From assembly GCA_903896535.1 (NCBI GenBank), contig CAITYE010000069.1, positions 1 to 40,061 of the forward strand: a stretch of DNA of 40,061 nucleotides. Reading direction: 5' to 3'. Both the position numbers and the translations under genes were made by a program. The number at the start of each line of letters is the position of its first letter. Within the stretch, counting starts at the first letter, position 1. Below, piece after piece: positions 25,644 to 34,110 of the stretch. Below the pieces are notes generated by a model. The model made no database searches. It had not been told where the DNA came from and saw only the letters and a program-made list of their open reading frames with translations. Source of the stretch: an uncultured Paracraurococcus sp. (lineage in GTDB: Bacteria > Pseudomonadota > Alphaproteobacteria > Acetobacterales > Acetobacteraceae).

Positions 25644-25649
25644 GGGCCC

Positions 25650-25668
25650 CCATGTCGGGAGAACATGG
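25650..25668. promoter_or_regulatory. Dyad CCATGT-N7-ACATGG in the protease/copA divergent region
   Basis: A perfect six-base inverted repeat with a seven-base spacer lies seven bases upstream of the protease start and about 80 bases before copA. Its size suits a helix-turn-helix dimer. I could not recognise a CueR-type MerR box here, so binding by a copper regulator is not claimed. Confidence 0.3.
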
Positions 25669-25746
25669 CCGCCAGTCAATCATTACCGAGCGAGACGACG
25701 GTTTTCGGGCGGGCGATACTGGCCTCGACACCCCATCTGGAGGCGT

Positions 25747-28152
25747 ATGCCCGAAGCACCCTTTCCGGCCACCGCGACCCTTGCCCTGCCGATCGCCGGC
25801 ATGACCTGCGCCGCCTGCGCCAGCCGAGTGGAGCGCGCCTTGCGCCGGGTTCCCGGCGTGGGCGAGGCACAGGTGAACATCGCCACGGAAACCGCCACGA
25901 TCACCGGCGGGCCGCCCCTGCCGGCGTTGATCGAGGCGGTCGAGGCCGCCGGCTACCAGGTGCCGCAGGCCGCGCTGGAACTCGGGATTGGCGGCATGAC
26001 CTGCGCCACCTGCGCGCTGCGGGTCGAACGGGCGCTGCGGGCCGTCCCTGGGGTGCTGTCGGTTTCGGTCAATCTCGCGGCCGAGACCGCCGCGCTCCGC
26101 CTGCTTGTCGGCACGCCCGAAGCGGCGTTGGCCGGCGCCGTGGCGCGGGCCGGCTATCAGGTGCGGCAGGCCAGCGAAGCGGCAACCAATGCGCCGGCCG
26201 AAGCGCTGCGCGAGAAGGCCGATCTGGCGCTTGCCGCGCTGCTGGCGGCGCCTTTCCTCATTGGCATGCTCGGCATGCCTTTCGGCCGCGCCTGGATGCC
26301 GGCCCCCTGGCTCCAATTCGCCCTGGCGCTGCCGGTGCAGGTCTGGCTCGGACGGCGGTTCTACCGGGCCGGCTGGTCGGCGCTGCGCGCGGGCACCGGC
26401 AATATGGACCTGCTGGTCGCGCTCGGCACCTCGGCCGCCTTCCTGCTCTCGACCTGGATGCTGCTCCGCCATGGCGCAACGGCGGGGCATGGGCATCTGT
26501 ATTTCGAAGCGAGCGTCACCGTCATCCTGTTCGTCCTGCTGGGGAAATGGCTTGAGGCACGGGCGCGACGGGCGACCGGGGCGGCGATCCGGGCGTTGCT
26601 CGACCTGCGGCCACGGACCGCCCGGCGGCTCGATGCCGGGGGCGAGGAGAAGGACGTGCCGGCGATCGCGCTCAGCCTCGGCGACCGCATCGTCGTCCGT
26701 CCTGGCGAGCGCATCGCCGCCGATGGCCTCGTCGAAAGCGGTGAGGCTGGCGTCGATGAAAGCGCACTGACCGGCGAGAGCCGGGCGGTCGAGAAAAGCT
26801 CCGGGGCGAAGGTCGCGACCGGCACCATCGCCCTCGATGGTCGGCTGGTCATCCAGGTCACCGCGGTGGGCACCGAGACCGTCCTCGCCCGCGTCGCGGC
26901 CCTGGTCGCTGCCGCCCAGGCCAGCCGTGCGCCGGTCCAACGGCTGGTCGACCGGGTCAGCACGGTCTTTGTGCCGGTGGTGATCGGCCTCGCCCTGCTG
27001 ACCGGGCTCGGCTGGTTGCTGGCCGGGGCGGGGCTGGAAGCGGCGATCATGCATGCGGTGACGGTGCTGGTCGTCGCCTGCCCCTGCGCCCTCGGCCTTG
27101 CCACGCCGGCGGCGATCATGGCCGGTACCGGCGCGGCGGCGCGGGCTGGGATTTTGCTGCGCGACGCCGAGGCGATCGAGCGGGCCGGAGGCATCACGCT
27201 GGTTGCCTTCGACAAGACCGGGACACTCACCGAGGGACGGCCGGCGCTGGTCGCGGCGGAGCCCTCGGCGAGCCTCGATCGTGCCGGGCTGCTGCGGCTG
27301 GTGGGCGCCTTGCAGCAGGGGAGCGAACATCCGCTGGCGCGCGCCGTGCTGGCCGAGGCCGGGACGGGGCTGCCGCCGGTCGAGGCGTTCCGCGCCCTGC
27401 CCGGCCGTGGCGTCGAGGGACAGATCGAAGGCCGCAGCCTTCGCTTGGGGAGCCCAAGGCTTCTGACCGAGAGCGGCCTCGATCCGGGCCCCCTCGCGGC
27501 GGCCGCGACGGCGGCGGCGGCCGGGGGCCGCAGCCTCGCCTGGCTGCTGGAGGTGGCGCCGGCGCCCGGCGTGCTCGGGCTGCTCGCCTTCGAGGACCAG
27601 GCGAAGCCGGGTGCAGCGGGGGCGATCGCCGCGCTGCGCCGCATGGGCATTCACCCGGCGGTACTATCCGGCGATGGCGCGGCGGCGGTGGCGAGCCTTG
27701 CCGAGCGACTTGGCATCTCGGAGGTCGCGGCCGAGGTGCTGCCAGCTGATAAGGCGGCGCGCGTGGCTGCGTGGCAGGCCGCCGGGGCGCGCGTTGCGAT
27801 GGTCGGCGACGGGGTGAACGACGCCCCGGCGCTGGCTGCCGCCGATCTCGGCATCGCCATGGGAACGGGGACGGATGTGGCCATCCAGGCCGCCGCCATC
27901 ACCCTGTTGCGCGGCGATCCGGCCTTGGTGCCGGCGGCGCTGGAGGCAACGCGGCGAACGCTTGCCAAGATCCGGCAGAACCTGTTCTGGGCCTTCGGCT
28001 ACAACCTGCTTGGCCTGCCGCTCGCTGCGGTCGGGCTGCTGACGCCGGCGCTGGCCGGCGCGGCGATGGCGCTGTCCTCCGTCTCGGTGCTCGGCAACGC
28101 ATTGCTGCTTGCTCGCTGGCATCCCACCTCTCCCCCAGCAAAGGAAGCCTGA
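25747..28152 (+). CDS. copA: Cu(+)-exporting P-type ATPase
   Basis: The 801-residue P1B-ATPase pumps Cu(I) out of the cytosol. Two heavy-metal-binding domains come first, with GMTCAAC (Cys21, Cys24) and GMTCATC (Cys86, Cys89). The pump core follows: TGES at 342-345 in the actuator domain, the transmembrane metal site CPC at 445-447, phosphorylated Asp489 in DKTGT, the His-Pro pair at 528-529, and GDGVNDAP at 687-694. The last helices have YN (752-753) and MxxSS (774-778), the Cu(I)-specific signature, so copper or silver rather than zinc or cadmium is the substrate. GGAGG lies just before the ATG at 25747. A copper chaperone gene follows at once. Confidence 0.97.
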   Translation: MPEAPFPATATLALPIAGMTCAACASRVERALRRVPGVGEAQVNIATETATITGGPPLPALIEAVEAAGYQVPQAALELGIGGMTCATCALRVERALRAVPGVLSVSVNLAAETAALRLLVGTPEAALAGAVARAGYQVRQASEAATNAPAEALREKADLALAALLAAPFLIGMLGMPFGRAWMPAPWLQFALALPVQVWLGRRFYRAGWSALRAGTGNMDLLVALGTSAAFLLSTWMLLRHGATAGHGHLYFEASVTVILFVLLGKWLEARARRATGAAIRALLDLRPRTARRLDAGGEEKDVPAIALSLGDRIVVRPGERIAADGLVESGEAGVDESALTGESRAVEKSSGAKVATGTIALDGRLVIQVTAVGTETVLARVAALVAAAQASRAPVQRLVDRVSTVFVPVVIGLALLTGLGWLLAGAGLEAAIMHAVTVLVVACPCALGLATPAAIMAGTGAAARAGILLRDAEAIERAGGITLVAFDKTGTLTEGRPALVAAEPSASLDRAGLLRLVGALQQGSEHPLARAVLAEAGTGLPPVEAFRALPGRGVEGQIEGRSLRLGSPRLLTESGLDPGPLAAAATAAAAGGRSLAWLLEVAPAPGVLGLLAFEDQAKPGAAGAIAALRRMGIHPAVLSGDGAAAVASLAERLGISEVAAEVLPADKAARVAAWQAAGARVAMVGDGVNDAPALAAADLGIAMGTGTDVAIQAAAITLLRGDPALVPAALEATRRTLAKIRQNLFWAFGYNLLGLPLAAVGLLTPALAGAAMALSSVSVLGNALLLARWHPTSPPAKEA

Positions 28153-28153
28153 C

Positions 28154-28360
28154 ATGGCCAATGCGGAAATCACCCTGCAGGTGCAGGGCATGCGGTGCGG
28201 GCATTGCGAGAAGGCGGTCACCGCGGCGATCAAGGCCCGCGATCCGGCCGCCGGGGTGCGTGTCGATCTGCCGCAAGGCATGGTCCACGCGATAACCCGG
28301 CTGCCCCGGGCCGAGCTGGCTGCGGTGATCACCGAGGAAGGCTACCAAGTGGCGGCCTGA
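28154..28360 (+). CDS. Heavy-metal-associated domain copper chaperone (CopZ-like)
   Basis: The 68-residue protein is one HMA domain of ferredoxin-like fold. The metal site is GMRCGHCEKAV near residues 12-22, where the usual CxxC is CGHC. It probably carries Cu(I) to CopA. The ATG at 28154 is two bases after the copA stop. An in-frame upstream ATG at 28109 lies inside copA and adds a non-conserved extension. The His within the metal loop is a common variant. Confidence 0.92.
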   Translation: MANAEITLQVQGMRCGHCEKAVTAAIKARDPAAGVRVDLPQGMVHAITRLPRAELAAVITEEGYQVAA

Positions 28361-28388
28361 GGCGCGACCGGTGCCACGTGGCTTTCGG

Positions 28389-28493
28389 CTAGAGCGGGAT
28401 GCGTTGAGGTGGAATCGCCGAAGGCGCCGAATCCCTCGACCAAACAAAGGTTTGAGCAGGATGCGTGAGCGAATGCGAACGCAGCATGCTCTA
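28389..28493 (+). repeat. Dispersed ~105-bp hairpin element, family 1, copy C
   Basis: This is the best-preserved copy, bounded by CTAGAGC and GCTCTA, with terminal inverted repeats TAGAGC-N4-TGCGTT and an internal hairpin centred on CGCCGAAGGCG. It nearly matches copy A at 7215-7319 in the same direction. Its right edge (28491-28493) forms the TAG stop of the convergent aminotransferase gene. Confidence 0.87.
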
Positions 28494-29627
28494 AAGCAGG
28501 GCCGGCAACCGTTGCGCCAGCGCCTCATACTCGGCCGGTTGGTTATAGGCAGCGGCCGAGACCCGCAGCCAAAGGCCGCCCGCAAGCGCATGTACCGGCG
28601 TGTCGATGCGCGCAGCCAGCAGCCTTTTGCGGCACGCCATAGCAGCGATGTCCGTACCCGGCCCGGGCAGGCGGATCGCGGCCATGCTGCCCGCCATCTC
28701 CGGCCGGGCCGCGACTTCCGTGCCTAGCCGCGTGGCGAGCAGCGCGCCGGCCGCGCGCGCCATCGCCCGGTTGCGCTCCATCAGCGCTGTCCCGCCCAGC
28801 TTCGCATGCGCTTCGATCGCTGCCCCGATTGCCAGAAAGGCGGAGGGGTCGCGGGTTCCGGTCCAGTCCAGTTCCGTGACGATCCCTTGGCCGAGACCGT
28901 GCGAGATGACATGGGCATGGGTTTGTGCCCGCCGCGCCGGCGCGGTCCAGAGAAAAGCGCACCCCTTCGGTGCGAGCAGCCATTTGTGGCAATTACCGGC
29001 ATACCAATCGGCGCCGAGCGCTGTGAGGTCGAGTGGCACCTGCCCCGGGGCATGCGCGCCATCGACCAGCACCGGCACGCCGCGTGCCCGACACAGCGCG
29101 ATCAGCGGGGCGATCGGCAGCACCAGTGCGCTCGGGGAGGTGATGTGGTCGAGGATGGCAAGCCGGGTCCGTGGGGTCAGCGCAGCCTCGAGCGCGGCGA
29201 TCAGCCCGGCCGTGTCGGGGCGGGGAAAGGGGATCGGCACCTCGATGAGGCGCGCCCCGGCACCGCCGGCGATATGCCCCGCCGCTTTCTGTACGGCGGC
29301 ATAGCCATGGCTCAGCACCACCACTTCTTCGTCCGGGGTGAAGCGGAGGCTCCGCAGCACGGCGTTGCAGCCGGCCGTCGCGTTCTCGATGAAGCCGAGG
29401 CCTTCGGCATCGGCGCCGAGGAAGCCGGCAAGCTGGCTTGCGGCGCTCCGCAGGGCGCTTGGCAGTTCCATCGTCATGAAGCGGGTGGGCTGCGCCTCCA
29501 GCCGGTCGCGCCAGCCTTGCTGGGCGGCGATGACGGCCCGTGGAGTCGCGCCGAAGGAGCCATGGTTCAGCGTCAGCCAATCGGGATCGAGGCAAAAGGC
29601 GGCGCGGGCGGCGTTTGGATCGAACAT
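28491..29627 (-). CDS. Class V aminotransferase (isopenicillin-N epimerase / cysteine desulfurase-like)
   Basis: The 378-residue protein is a PLP-dependent fold-type I enzyme. It starts with LTLNHGSFGATPRAVIAAQ, typical of the isopenicillin-N-epimerase-like subgroup. It has GFIENATAGCNAVLRSL at the cofactor phosphate site and LVDGAHAPGQVPLDL with the PLP-ring Asp. WYAGNCHKWLLAPKGCAFLW holds the Schiff-base Lys in HKW. The reaction cannot be fixed: relatives epimerise, remove sulfur or cleave kynurenine-like substrates. No antibiotic biosynthesis genes lie nearby, so the epimerase name should not be taken literally. The stop codon is provided by a dispersed repeat element. Transcribed divergently from the YqaA-like gene. 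Confidence 0.9.
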   Translation of the reverse strand: MFDPNAARAAFCLDPDWLTLNHGSFGATPRAVIAAQQGWRDRLEAQPTRFMTMELPSALRSAASQLAGFLGADAEGLGFIENATAGCNAVLRSLRFTPDEEVVVLSHGYAAVQKAAGHIAGGAGARLIEVPIPFPRPDTAGLIAALEAALTPRTRLAILDHITSPSALVLPIAPLIALCRARGVPVLVDGAHAPGQVPLDLTALGADWYAGNCHKWLLAPKGCAFLWTAPARRAQTHAHVISHGLGQGIVTELDWTGTRDPSAFLAIGAAIEAHAKLGGTALMERNRAMARAAGALLATRLGTEVAARPEMAGSMAAIRLPGPGTDIAAMACRKRLLAARIDTPVHALAGGLWLRVSAAAYNQPAEYEALAQRLPALL

Positions 29628-29674
29628 CGCCGACCAGGGAAGGCGGTGGTGGGTCGCGGCGCAAGGGGGGATGA

Positions 29675-30115
29675 ATGACCACTTTGGCGAGCCTCGCCGG
29701 CCTTTTCTGCTTCGCCTTCGGTGCGGCCACCCTGTTGCCGCTGCAATCGGAACCGCTGCTGATCGGGCTGCTGCTGGGAAGTTCGATCCCGCCCTGGTTG
29801 CTGGTGGCCGTGGCGAGCCTCGGCAATCTGCTGGGCGCGGTGGTGAACTGGTGGCTTGGCCGGCAGGTACACCGGTTCCGCGACCGGCGCTGGTTCCCGG
29901 TGGGTCGCGCGGCGCTGGCCCACGCCGAGGGTTGGTATCGCCGTTGGGGGTGCTGGTCGCTGTTGTTGAGCTGGGTACCCCTGCTCGGCGATCCGCTGAC
30001 CGTCATCGCGGGGGTGCTGCGGGAACCGCTGCCGGTCTTCCTGCTGCTGGTCGGCATCGCCAAGACGCTGCGCTACGTGGCGGTGGCCGCCATCACCCTC
30101 GGGCTGTTCGGCTGA
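29675..30115 (+). CDS. Small DedA/YqaA-like membrane protein
   Basis: The 146-residue protein has four hydrophobic helices and the YqaA-type shortened SNARE-associated/DedA plan. Visible features are FAFGAATLLPLQSEPLLIGLL with the acidic residue in the re-entrant loop, VASLGNLLGAVVNWWLGRQV, and the second loop LLSWVPLLGDPLTVIAGVLR, where GDP replaces the more common longer motif. DedA proteins support membrane lipid and proton-gradient homeostasis; YqaA itself is uncharacterised. GGGGGG lies seven bases upstream of the ATG at 29675. It precedes coaBC by 53 bases and may share a transcript with it. Confidence 0.85.
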   Translation: MTTLASLAGLFCFAFGAATLLPLQSEPLLIGLLLGSSIPPWLLVAVASLGNLLGAVVNWWLGRQVHRFRDRRWFPVGRAALAHAEGWYRRWGCWSLLLSWVPLLGDPLTVIAGVLREPLPVFLLLVGIAKTLRYVAVAAITLGLFG

Positions 30116-30168
30116 GCGCTGCAAGGGGCCGATACCAGCCGGCGCCGATCTGTTCTAAGCTATCGGCG

Positions 30169-31356
30169 ATGTTGGTGGATCGCCAAATCCTGCTCATCGT
30201 CTCAGGCAGCATCGCTGCCTACAAGGCGCTGGAGCTTGTTCGCCTGCTACGAAAGTCGGGCGCGACGGTGCATGCCGTGCTGACCGCGGGCGGCGCCCGC
30301 TTCGTGACCCGGGAGGCGCTGGCCGGCATCACCGGGCAAAGGGTGCATGACGATCTCTGGGCCGCCGAGGCGGAGATCGGTCATATCCGCCTGGCGCGCT
30401 TGCCCGATCTGGTGGTGGTGGCGCCAGCCTCAGCGGACCTCATGGCGAAATATGCCCATGGGAGGGCCGATGATCTCGCCAGCACGATCCTGCTGGCGAC
30501 CCGGGCGCCGGTCCTGATCGCCCCGGCGATGAATCCGGCGATGTGGGAGCATCCGGCGACGCGGGCCAATGCGGCGACGCTCGCCGCCCGGGGCGTCGCC
30601 TATGTGGGCCCGGCGAGTGGGCCGATGGCCGAGCCCGAGAGCGGCCCTGGCCGGCTGGCAGAGCCGGCCGAGATCATGGTGGTGATCGAGGCGCTGCTGG
30701 CGCCGCCAGCACGGCCATTGGCAGGACGGCACGCGCTGGTCACCTCCGGGCCGACGCATGAACCGATTGATCCGGTGCGCTACATCGCCAACCGCAGTAG
30801 CGGCAAGCAGGGCCATGCCATCGCTACGGCGCTGGCCGCACTCGGTGCGACGGTCACGCTGGTGGCCGGCCCTGTGGCGCTGCCCGATCCACCCGGGGTG
30901 ACGACGGTGCATGTCGAGTCGGCGCGGGAGATGCTGGCGGCTTGTGAAGCCGCTTTGCCGGCTGATATCGCGGTGATGGCCGCCGCGGTCGCTGACTGGC
31001 GGGTGGCGCATGAGGCGACGCAAAAGCTGAAGAAGGCGGCCGGGGCAGCGGCGCCGACGCTGACGATGGCGCTGAACCCGGACATCCTGGCTGGTATCGC
31101 GCAGCATCGCCTGCGGCCGCGTCTGGTGATCGGCTTCGCGGCGGAAACCGAACGGGTCGTCGAGCACGCCATCGCCAAACGACAGCGCAAGGCCTGCGAC
31201 TGGATCGTCGCGAATGACGTATCCGGCGATGTCATGGGCGGCGATGCGAACCGGGTACAGATCATCACGGCGGACGGAGTGGAGGAATGGCCGAAGATGC
31301 CGAAAGGGGAAGTTGCGATGCGGCTCGCGGGTCGCATTGCCGAGGCTTTGGCATGA
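30169..31356 (+). CDS. coaBC: Bifunctional phosphopantothenoylcysteine decarboxylase / phosphopantothenate-cysteine ligase
   Basis: The 395-residue enzyme performs two consecutive steps of coenzyme A synthesis. The N-terminal FMN-dependent CoaC half has VSGSIAAYKALELVRLL, the catalytic His in GHIRLARLPD, APASADLMAKYAHG and the substrate clamp PAMNPAMWEHPAT. The C-terminal CTP-dependent CoaB half starts at LVTSGPTHEPIDPVRYIAN and continues RSSGKQGHAIA, AAVADWRVAHEATQKLKK, IGFAAET and NDVSGDVMGGDANRV. Both halves are complete. I chose the ATG at 30169 because the first beta strand follows it at once; the frame extends upstream through the YqaA-like gene. The stop overlaps the next gene's ATG. 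Confidence 0.97.
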   Translation: MLVDRQILLIVSGSIAAYKALELVRLLRKSGATVHAVLTAGGARFVTREALAGITGQRVHDDLWAAEAEIGHIRLARLPDLVVVAPASADLMAKYAHGRADDLASTILLATRAPVLIAPAMNPAMWEHPATRANAATLAARGVAYVGPASGPMAEPESGPGRLAEPAEIMVVIEALLAPPARPLAGRHALVTSGPTHEPIDPVRYIANRSSGKQGHAIATALAALGATVTLVAGPVALPDPPGVTTVHVESAREMLAACEAALPADIAVMAAAVADWRVAHEATQKLKKAAGAAAPTLTMALNPDILAGIAQHRLRPRLVIGFAAETERVVEHAIAKRQRKACDWIVANDVSGDVMGGDANRVQIITADGVEEWPKMPKGEVAMRLAGRIAEALA

Positions 31357-31649
31357 TCGGGCGTGCCTTGCCGCTACTGGTCCTGCTGGCGGGGTGCGGG
31401 ATGTTCGGGCCGAAGAACACCGATCCGGCGGCAATGGAGCTGACCGCCGAGCAGCGGGAATGCCGGGCCGAAGCGCGCGGTAGCCCGCAATACCGGGCCT
31501 TCGACCAGCAATGGAACCCGATGAACAATGTGAACTGGGAACGGGTGATGGCGGAGCGTCAGGCAGTTGAGACGCGGCTTTATCGCGACTGCCTCCGTGC
31601 CCGCGGCCTTGCAATGCCTGGCGGCGTCGAAGCGGTGCGGTCGCGCTGA
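31353..31649 (+). CDS. Small lipoprotein of unknown function
   Basis: The 98-residue product starts MIGRALPLLVLLAGCGMFGPK, a clear lipoprotein signal with LAGC at residues 12-15, so Cys15 should be lipidated. The mature part is short, polar and likely helical (LTAEQRECRAEARGSPQ, WERVMAERQAVETRLYRDC), with two further cysteines. I recognise no named family. Its ATG overlaps the coaBC stop (31353-31356). It ends 22 bases before the convergent sensor-kinase stop. The second residue after Cys15 is Met, so export to the outer membrane is possible. Confidence 0.82.
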   Translation: MIGRALPLLVLLAGCGMFGPKNTDPAAMELTAEQRECRAEARGSPQYRAFDQQWNPMNNVNWERVMAERQAVETRLYRDCLRARGLAMPGGVEAVRSR

Positions 31650-31671
31650 GAGGTGGTCCGCGGCAAGGCGC

Positions 31672-33870
31672 TCAGCTGCCGCCGGCGGCGATAGCCTCGG
31701 GGGTGACGGCAGCAAGCAACGCACCAATCCGCTTGACCAGGGCCGCTTGTTCATAGGGCTTGCTCAGCACCTCAAACGCATGGGTGCTGGAGAAGGCGCC
31801 GCGCCCGGCATAGCCCGTGGTAAGCAATACCGGCAGGCCCGGCCGCAACGCGCGGGCGGCTTCGGCCAGGGCAATCCCGTCCAGGCCGCCTGGCATGATG
31901 ATATCGCTGAACAGCACATCGAAGGGCTCACCCCGGCGGATGCGATCGAGGGCCTTCGCGCCATCCGGCATGGCCGTCACCTGCAAGCCGGCATCCTCCA
32001 GCATCTGGCTGGCAACCTCGCGGACCTCTGGATCGTCCTCGACCAGCATGACCCTTGCCCGGGCCGGTGGCGCAAGCCACCCGGATTCCGCCGGGGCGGC
32101 GTGCCGCTGCGGCGTCGGCGCGTCGCTTTCCGGCAGATAGAGCGTGACCCGCGAACCGATGCCGGGCGTGCTCTCCAGCCCCACATGGCCACCGAGCTGA
32201 CGGACGAAGCCGAAGACCTGCGACAAGCCGAGGCCGGTGCCGCGCCCCGGTGGTTTGGTCGTGAAAAATGGCTCGAAAGCGCGCTCCTTGACTGTGCGGT
32301 CCATGCCGAGACCGGTATCCTTGACCGACACGGCGATGAACTGGCCTGGCAGGGCATCGGGGTTGTCTTGCAGCAGGACAGCATCGAGGCGTGCCCGACG
32401 GGTCTCCAGGGTAATCGTCCCGCCCTCAGGCATCGCATGCCGTGCATTGGTCACCAGATTGAGCAGAGCAGTTTCTAACTGCCCCGCATCGGCGCGGCAT
32501 GGCGGCAGGTCCGGCTCCAGGACGAGAACGAGTGTCTGTCCCTCACCGATCGCACGGCGCATCAGCGGTGCGAAATCCTGCACCAGGGCATTGGCGTCGA
32601 GGCTTACCGGATCGAGTTTTTGCCGGCGGGCGAAGGCCAAAAGGCTGCGGTTTAGGCTGGCACTGCGGTTCACCGCCTCTCGCATTGCGCCCAGCAAGCG
32701 CCCCGCGCGTGCGTCCATATCGGGGCCAAGATGCCGTTCGAGCAGATGAACCGTCCCCAGAATGGCGGTCAGCAGATTGTTCGAATCATGCGCAAAGCCG
32801 CCGGTCAGCCGCCCGAGGGCTTCCATGCGTTGTGCCTGGGCGATGCCGGATTCCGCTGCCTCGCGTCGTGCTGCCTCGACATGCAAGGCTTTCAGGGTCG
32901 CCTGCTCCGATCGCCACCGGCGGCAGGCGAGAAGCGTGGCGAAGCTAAGCCCGCTTGCCGCGGCCAGGCAGATCAGCGCGGTGATAAGCGCATTGTGCCA
33001 CCAGGTCGCGAAGATCCGATCCAGAGGGATCACCGCCGTGACCAACAAAGGATAGCGACCGATTTGCCGGAAGGCGGCGAGGAATTCCTGCCGCGCGCCC
33101 AGGCGGACCAGCCTTAGGCCGACGTCCTCGGGGGCGGGGCCGCCGATCGCGTCGGGCAGCAGGGTTTCCGCGAAGGTGCGTAAGCTCTCGATTTCCGAGG
33201 GCTGGGCAATGAGAATTTGACCGTCCGTGCGCATCAAGGCGAATGGCACACGGCCGTCGATCGTCAGGGTCCGCCAGTAGTCAAGAAAATAATCTGGCAG
33301 GATCGAGCCCGCGGCGGCCCCTAGGAAGGCGCCATCGGCACTCTCGAGCCGCCGTGCGATGACAAAATTGAGCACTCCGGTCTGTGGCCGGTGCAGCGAT
33401 GTACCGAAGGAAACCTGCGCGCCGCCCGCCAGCGCCGCGAACCAATCGCGACCGGTGATCCGGACCGGCGAGGCTGGCCAGGCATCGCTCCGCAGCAACA
33501 CCTCGCCCGTGGCGTCCGCGTATTGCAGCGCCGAGATATGCGCGAAGCGCTCGTCCATCGCCCGTAGCCAATCATGGGTCGCGGCGCCCTGGGCCAAAGT
33601 CTCGGTCCAGCCTAGGCCATGGATGCGGTCGGCCATGCGATCGAGCAGGAGTAAATCCGTCTCGATGACGTTGCGGGCATGGTCTTTGGCGACGGCGGAT
33701 AGCCGCGCGGCGTCTGCATGCGCCTCAGCGAGCAGGCGGCGATGGTCGAGATAGGTCAAGATCACCAGGAAGGCGAGCGGCACGAGGAGGGATACGACAC
33801 GCATCGCGCGGAGCGAGGTCGGCAGGCCTGCGCGCCTGCCCAAAAAAGTTGAGAACCACGAAGCTGCCAT
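31672..33870 (-). CDS. Hybrid sensor histidine kinase with dCache-like sensor and receiver domain
   Basis: The 732-residue membrane protein has a helix at about 24-41 and a second at 292-315. They enclose a periplasmic sensor of about 250 residues that looks like a double Cache domain (GRDWFAALAGGAQVSFGTSL; NFVIARRLESADGAFLGA). The kinase follows: His361 in GFAHDSNNLLTAILG, N box with NLVTNARHAM at 471-480, G1 DTGLG at 518-522, and G2 GTGLGLS at 544-550. A C-terminal receiver has Asp656 in FSDIIMP and Lys704 in LSKPY. With no output domain, phosphate must pass to another protein. It lies downstream of glnD after a 240-base gap. The signal is unknown. Confidence 0.93.
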   Translation of the reverse strand: MAASWFSTFLGRRAGLPTSLRAMRVVSLLVPLAFLVILTYLDHRRLLAEAHADAARLSAVAKDHARNVIETDLLLLDRMADRIHGLGWTETLAQGAATHDWLRAMDERFAHISALQYADATGEVLLRSDAWPASPVRITGRDWFAALAGGAQVSFGTSLHRPQTGVLNFVIARRLESADGAFLGAAAGSILPDYFLDYWRTLTIDGRVPFALMRTDGQILIAQPSEIESLRTFAETLLPDAIGGPAPEDVGLRLVRLGARQEFLAAFRQIGRYPLLVTAVIPLDRIFATWWHNALITALICLAAASGLSFATLLACRRWRSEQATLKALHVEAARREAAESGIAQAQRMEALGRLTGGFAHDSNNLLTAILGTVHLLERHLGPDMDARAGRLLGAMREAVNRSASLNRSLLAFARRQKLDPVSLDANALVQDFAPLMRRAIGEGQTLVLVLEPDLPPCRADAGQLETALLNLVTNARHAMPEGGTITLETRRARLDAVLLQDNPDALPGQFIAVSVKDTGLGMDRTVKERAFEPFFTTKPPGRGTGLGLSQVFGFVRQLGGHVGLESTPGIGSRVTLYLPESDAPTPQRHAAPAESGWLAPPARARVMLVEDDPEVREVASQMLEDAGLQVTAMPDGAKALDRIRRGEPFDVLFSDIIMPGGLDGIALAEAARALRPGLPVLLTTGYAGRGAFSSTHAFEVLSKPYEQAALVKRIGALLAAVTPEAIAAGGS

Positions 33871-34110
33871 CCGCCACTATCCCGTTACGCCGTGCAGAAT
33901 GTTGGCGGCGAGCGCTGCTCGCAACCACACTTTTGCATCGCTCACGGTATTGCGAACGGCGACGGCTCTTTGCGTCGAGCAGATCGTGGCTATGTCAACA
34001 TGACTGCAATCGGTCGAACTACAATTGGGTCGAACGGAGTGGGCCTTGGGTCGCATCGCCTTGGCGCGATCTATCCGGCCGGACGATGCCGAGCCGTTGG
34101 ATAGCGTAAC
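33871..34110. other. 240-bp gap upstream of the sensor kinase
   Basis: This is the least GC-rich gap in the right half of the window. It holds the inverted repeat GCGAGC-GCT-GCTCGC (33908-33922) and the direct repeat GGTCGAAC at 34012-34019 and 34028-34035, sixteen bases apart. It should contain the kinase promoter. Short ORFs across it lack ribosome sites and family resemblance. Confidence 0.45.

Noticed and set aside
25670-25746. CueR-type operator in front of copA
   Set aside because: I could not find the expected dyad between well-spaced -35 and -10 boxes.
28491-29627. Naming the class V aminotransferase as isopenicillin-N epimerase
   Set aside because: The resemblance is at subgroup level only and no beta-lactam biosynthesis genes are near.
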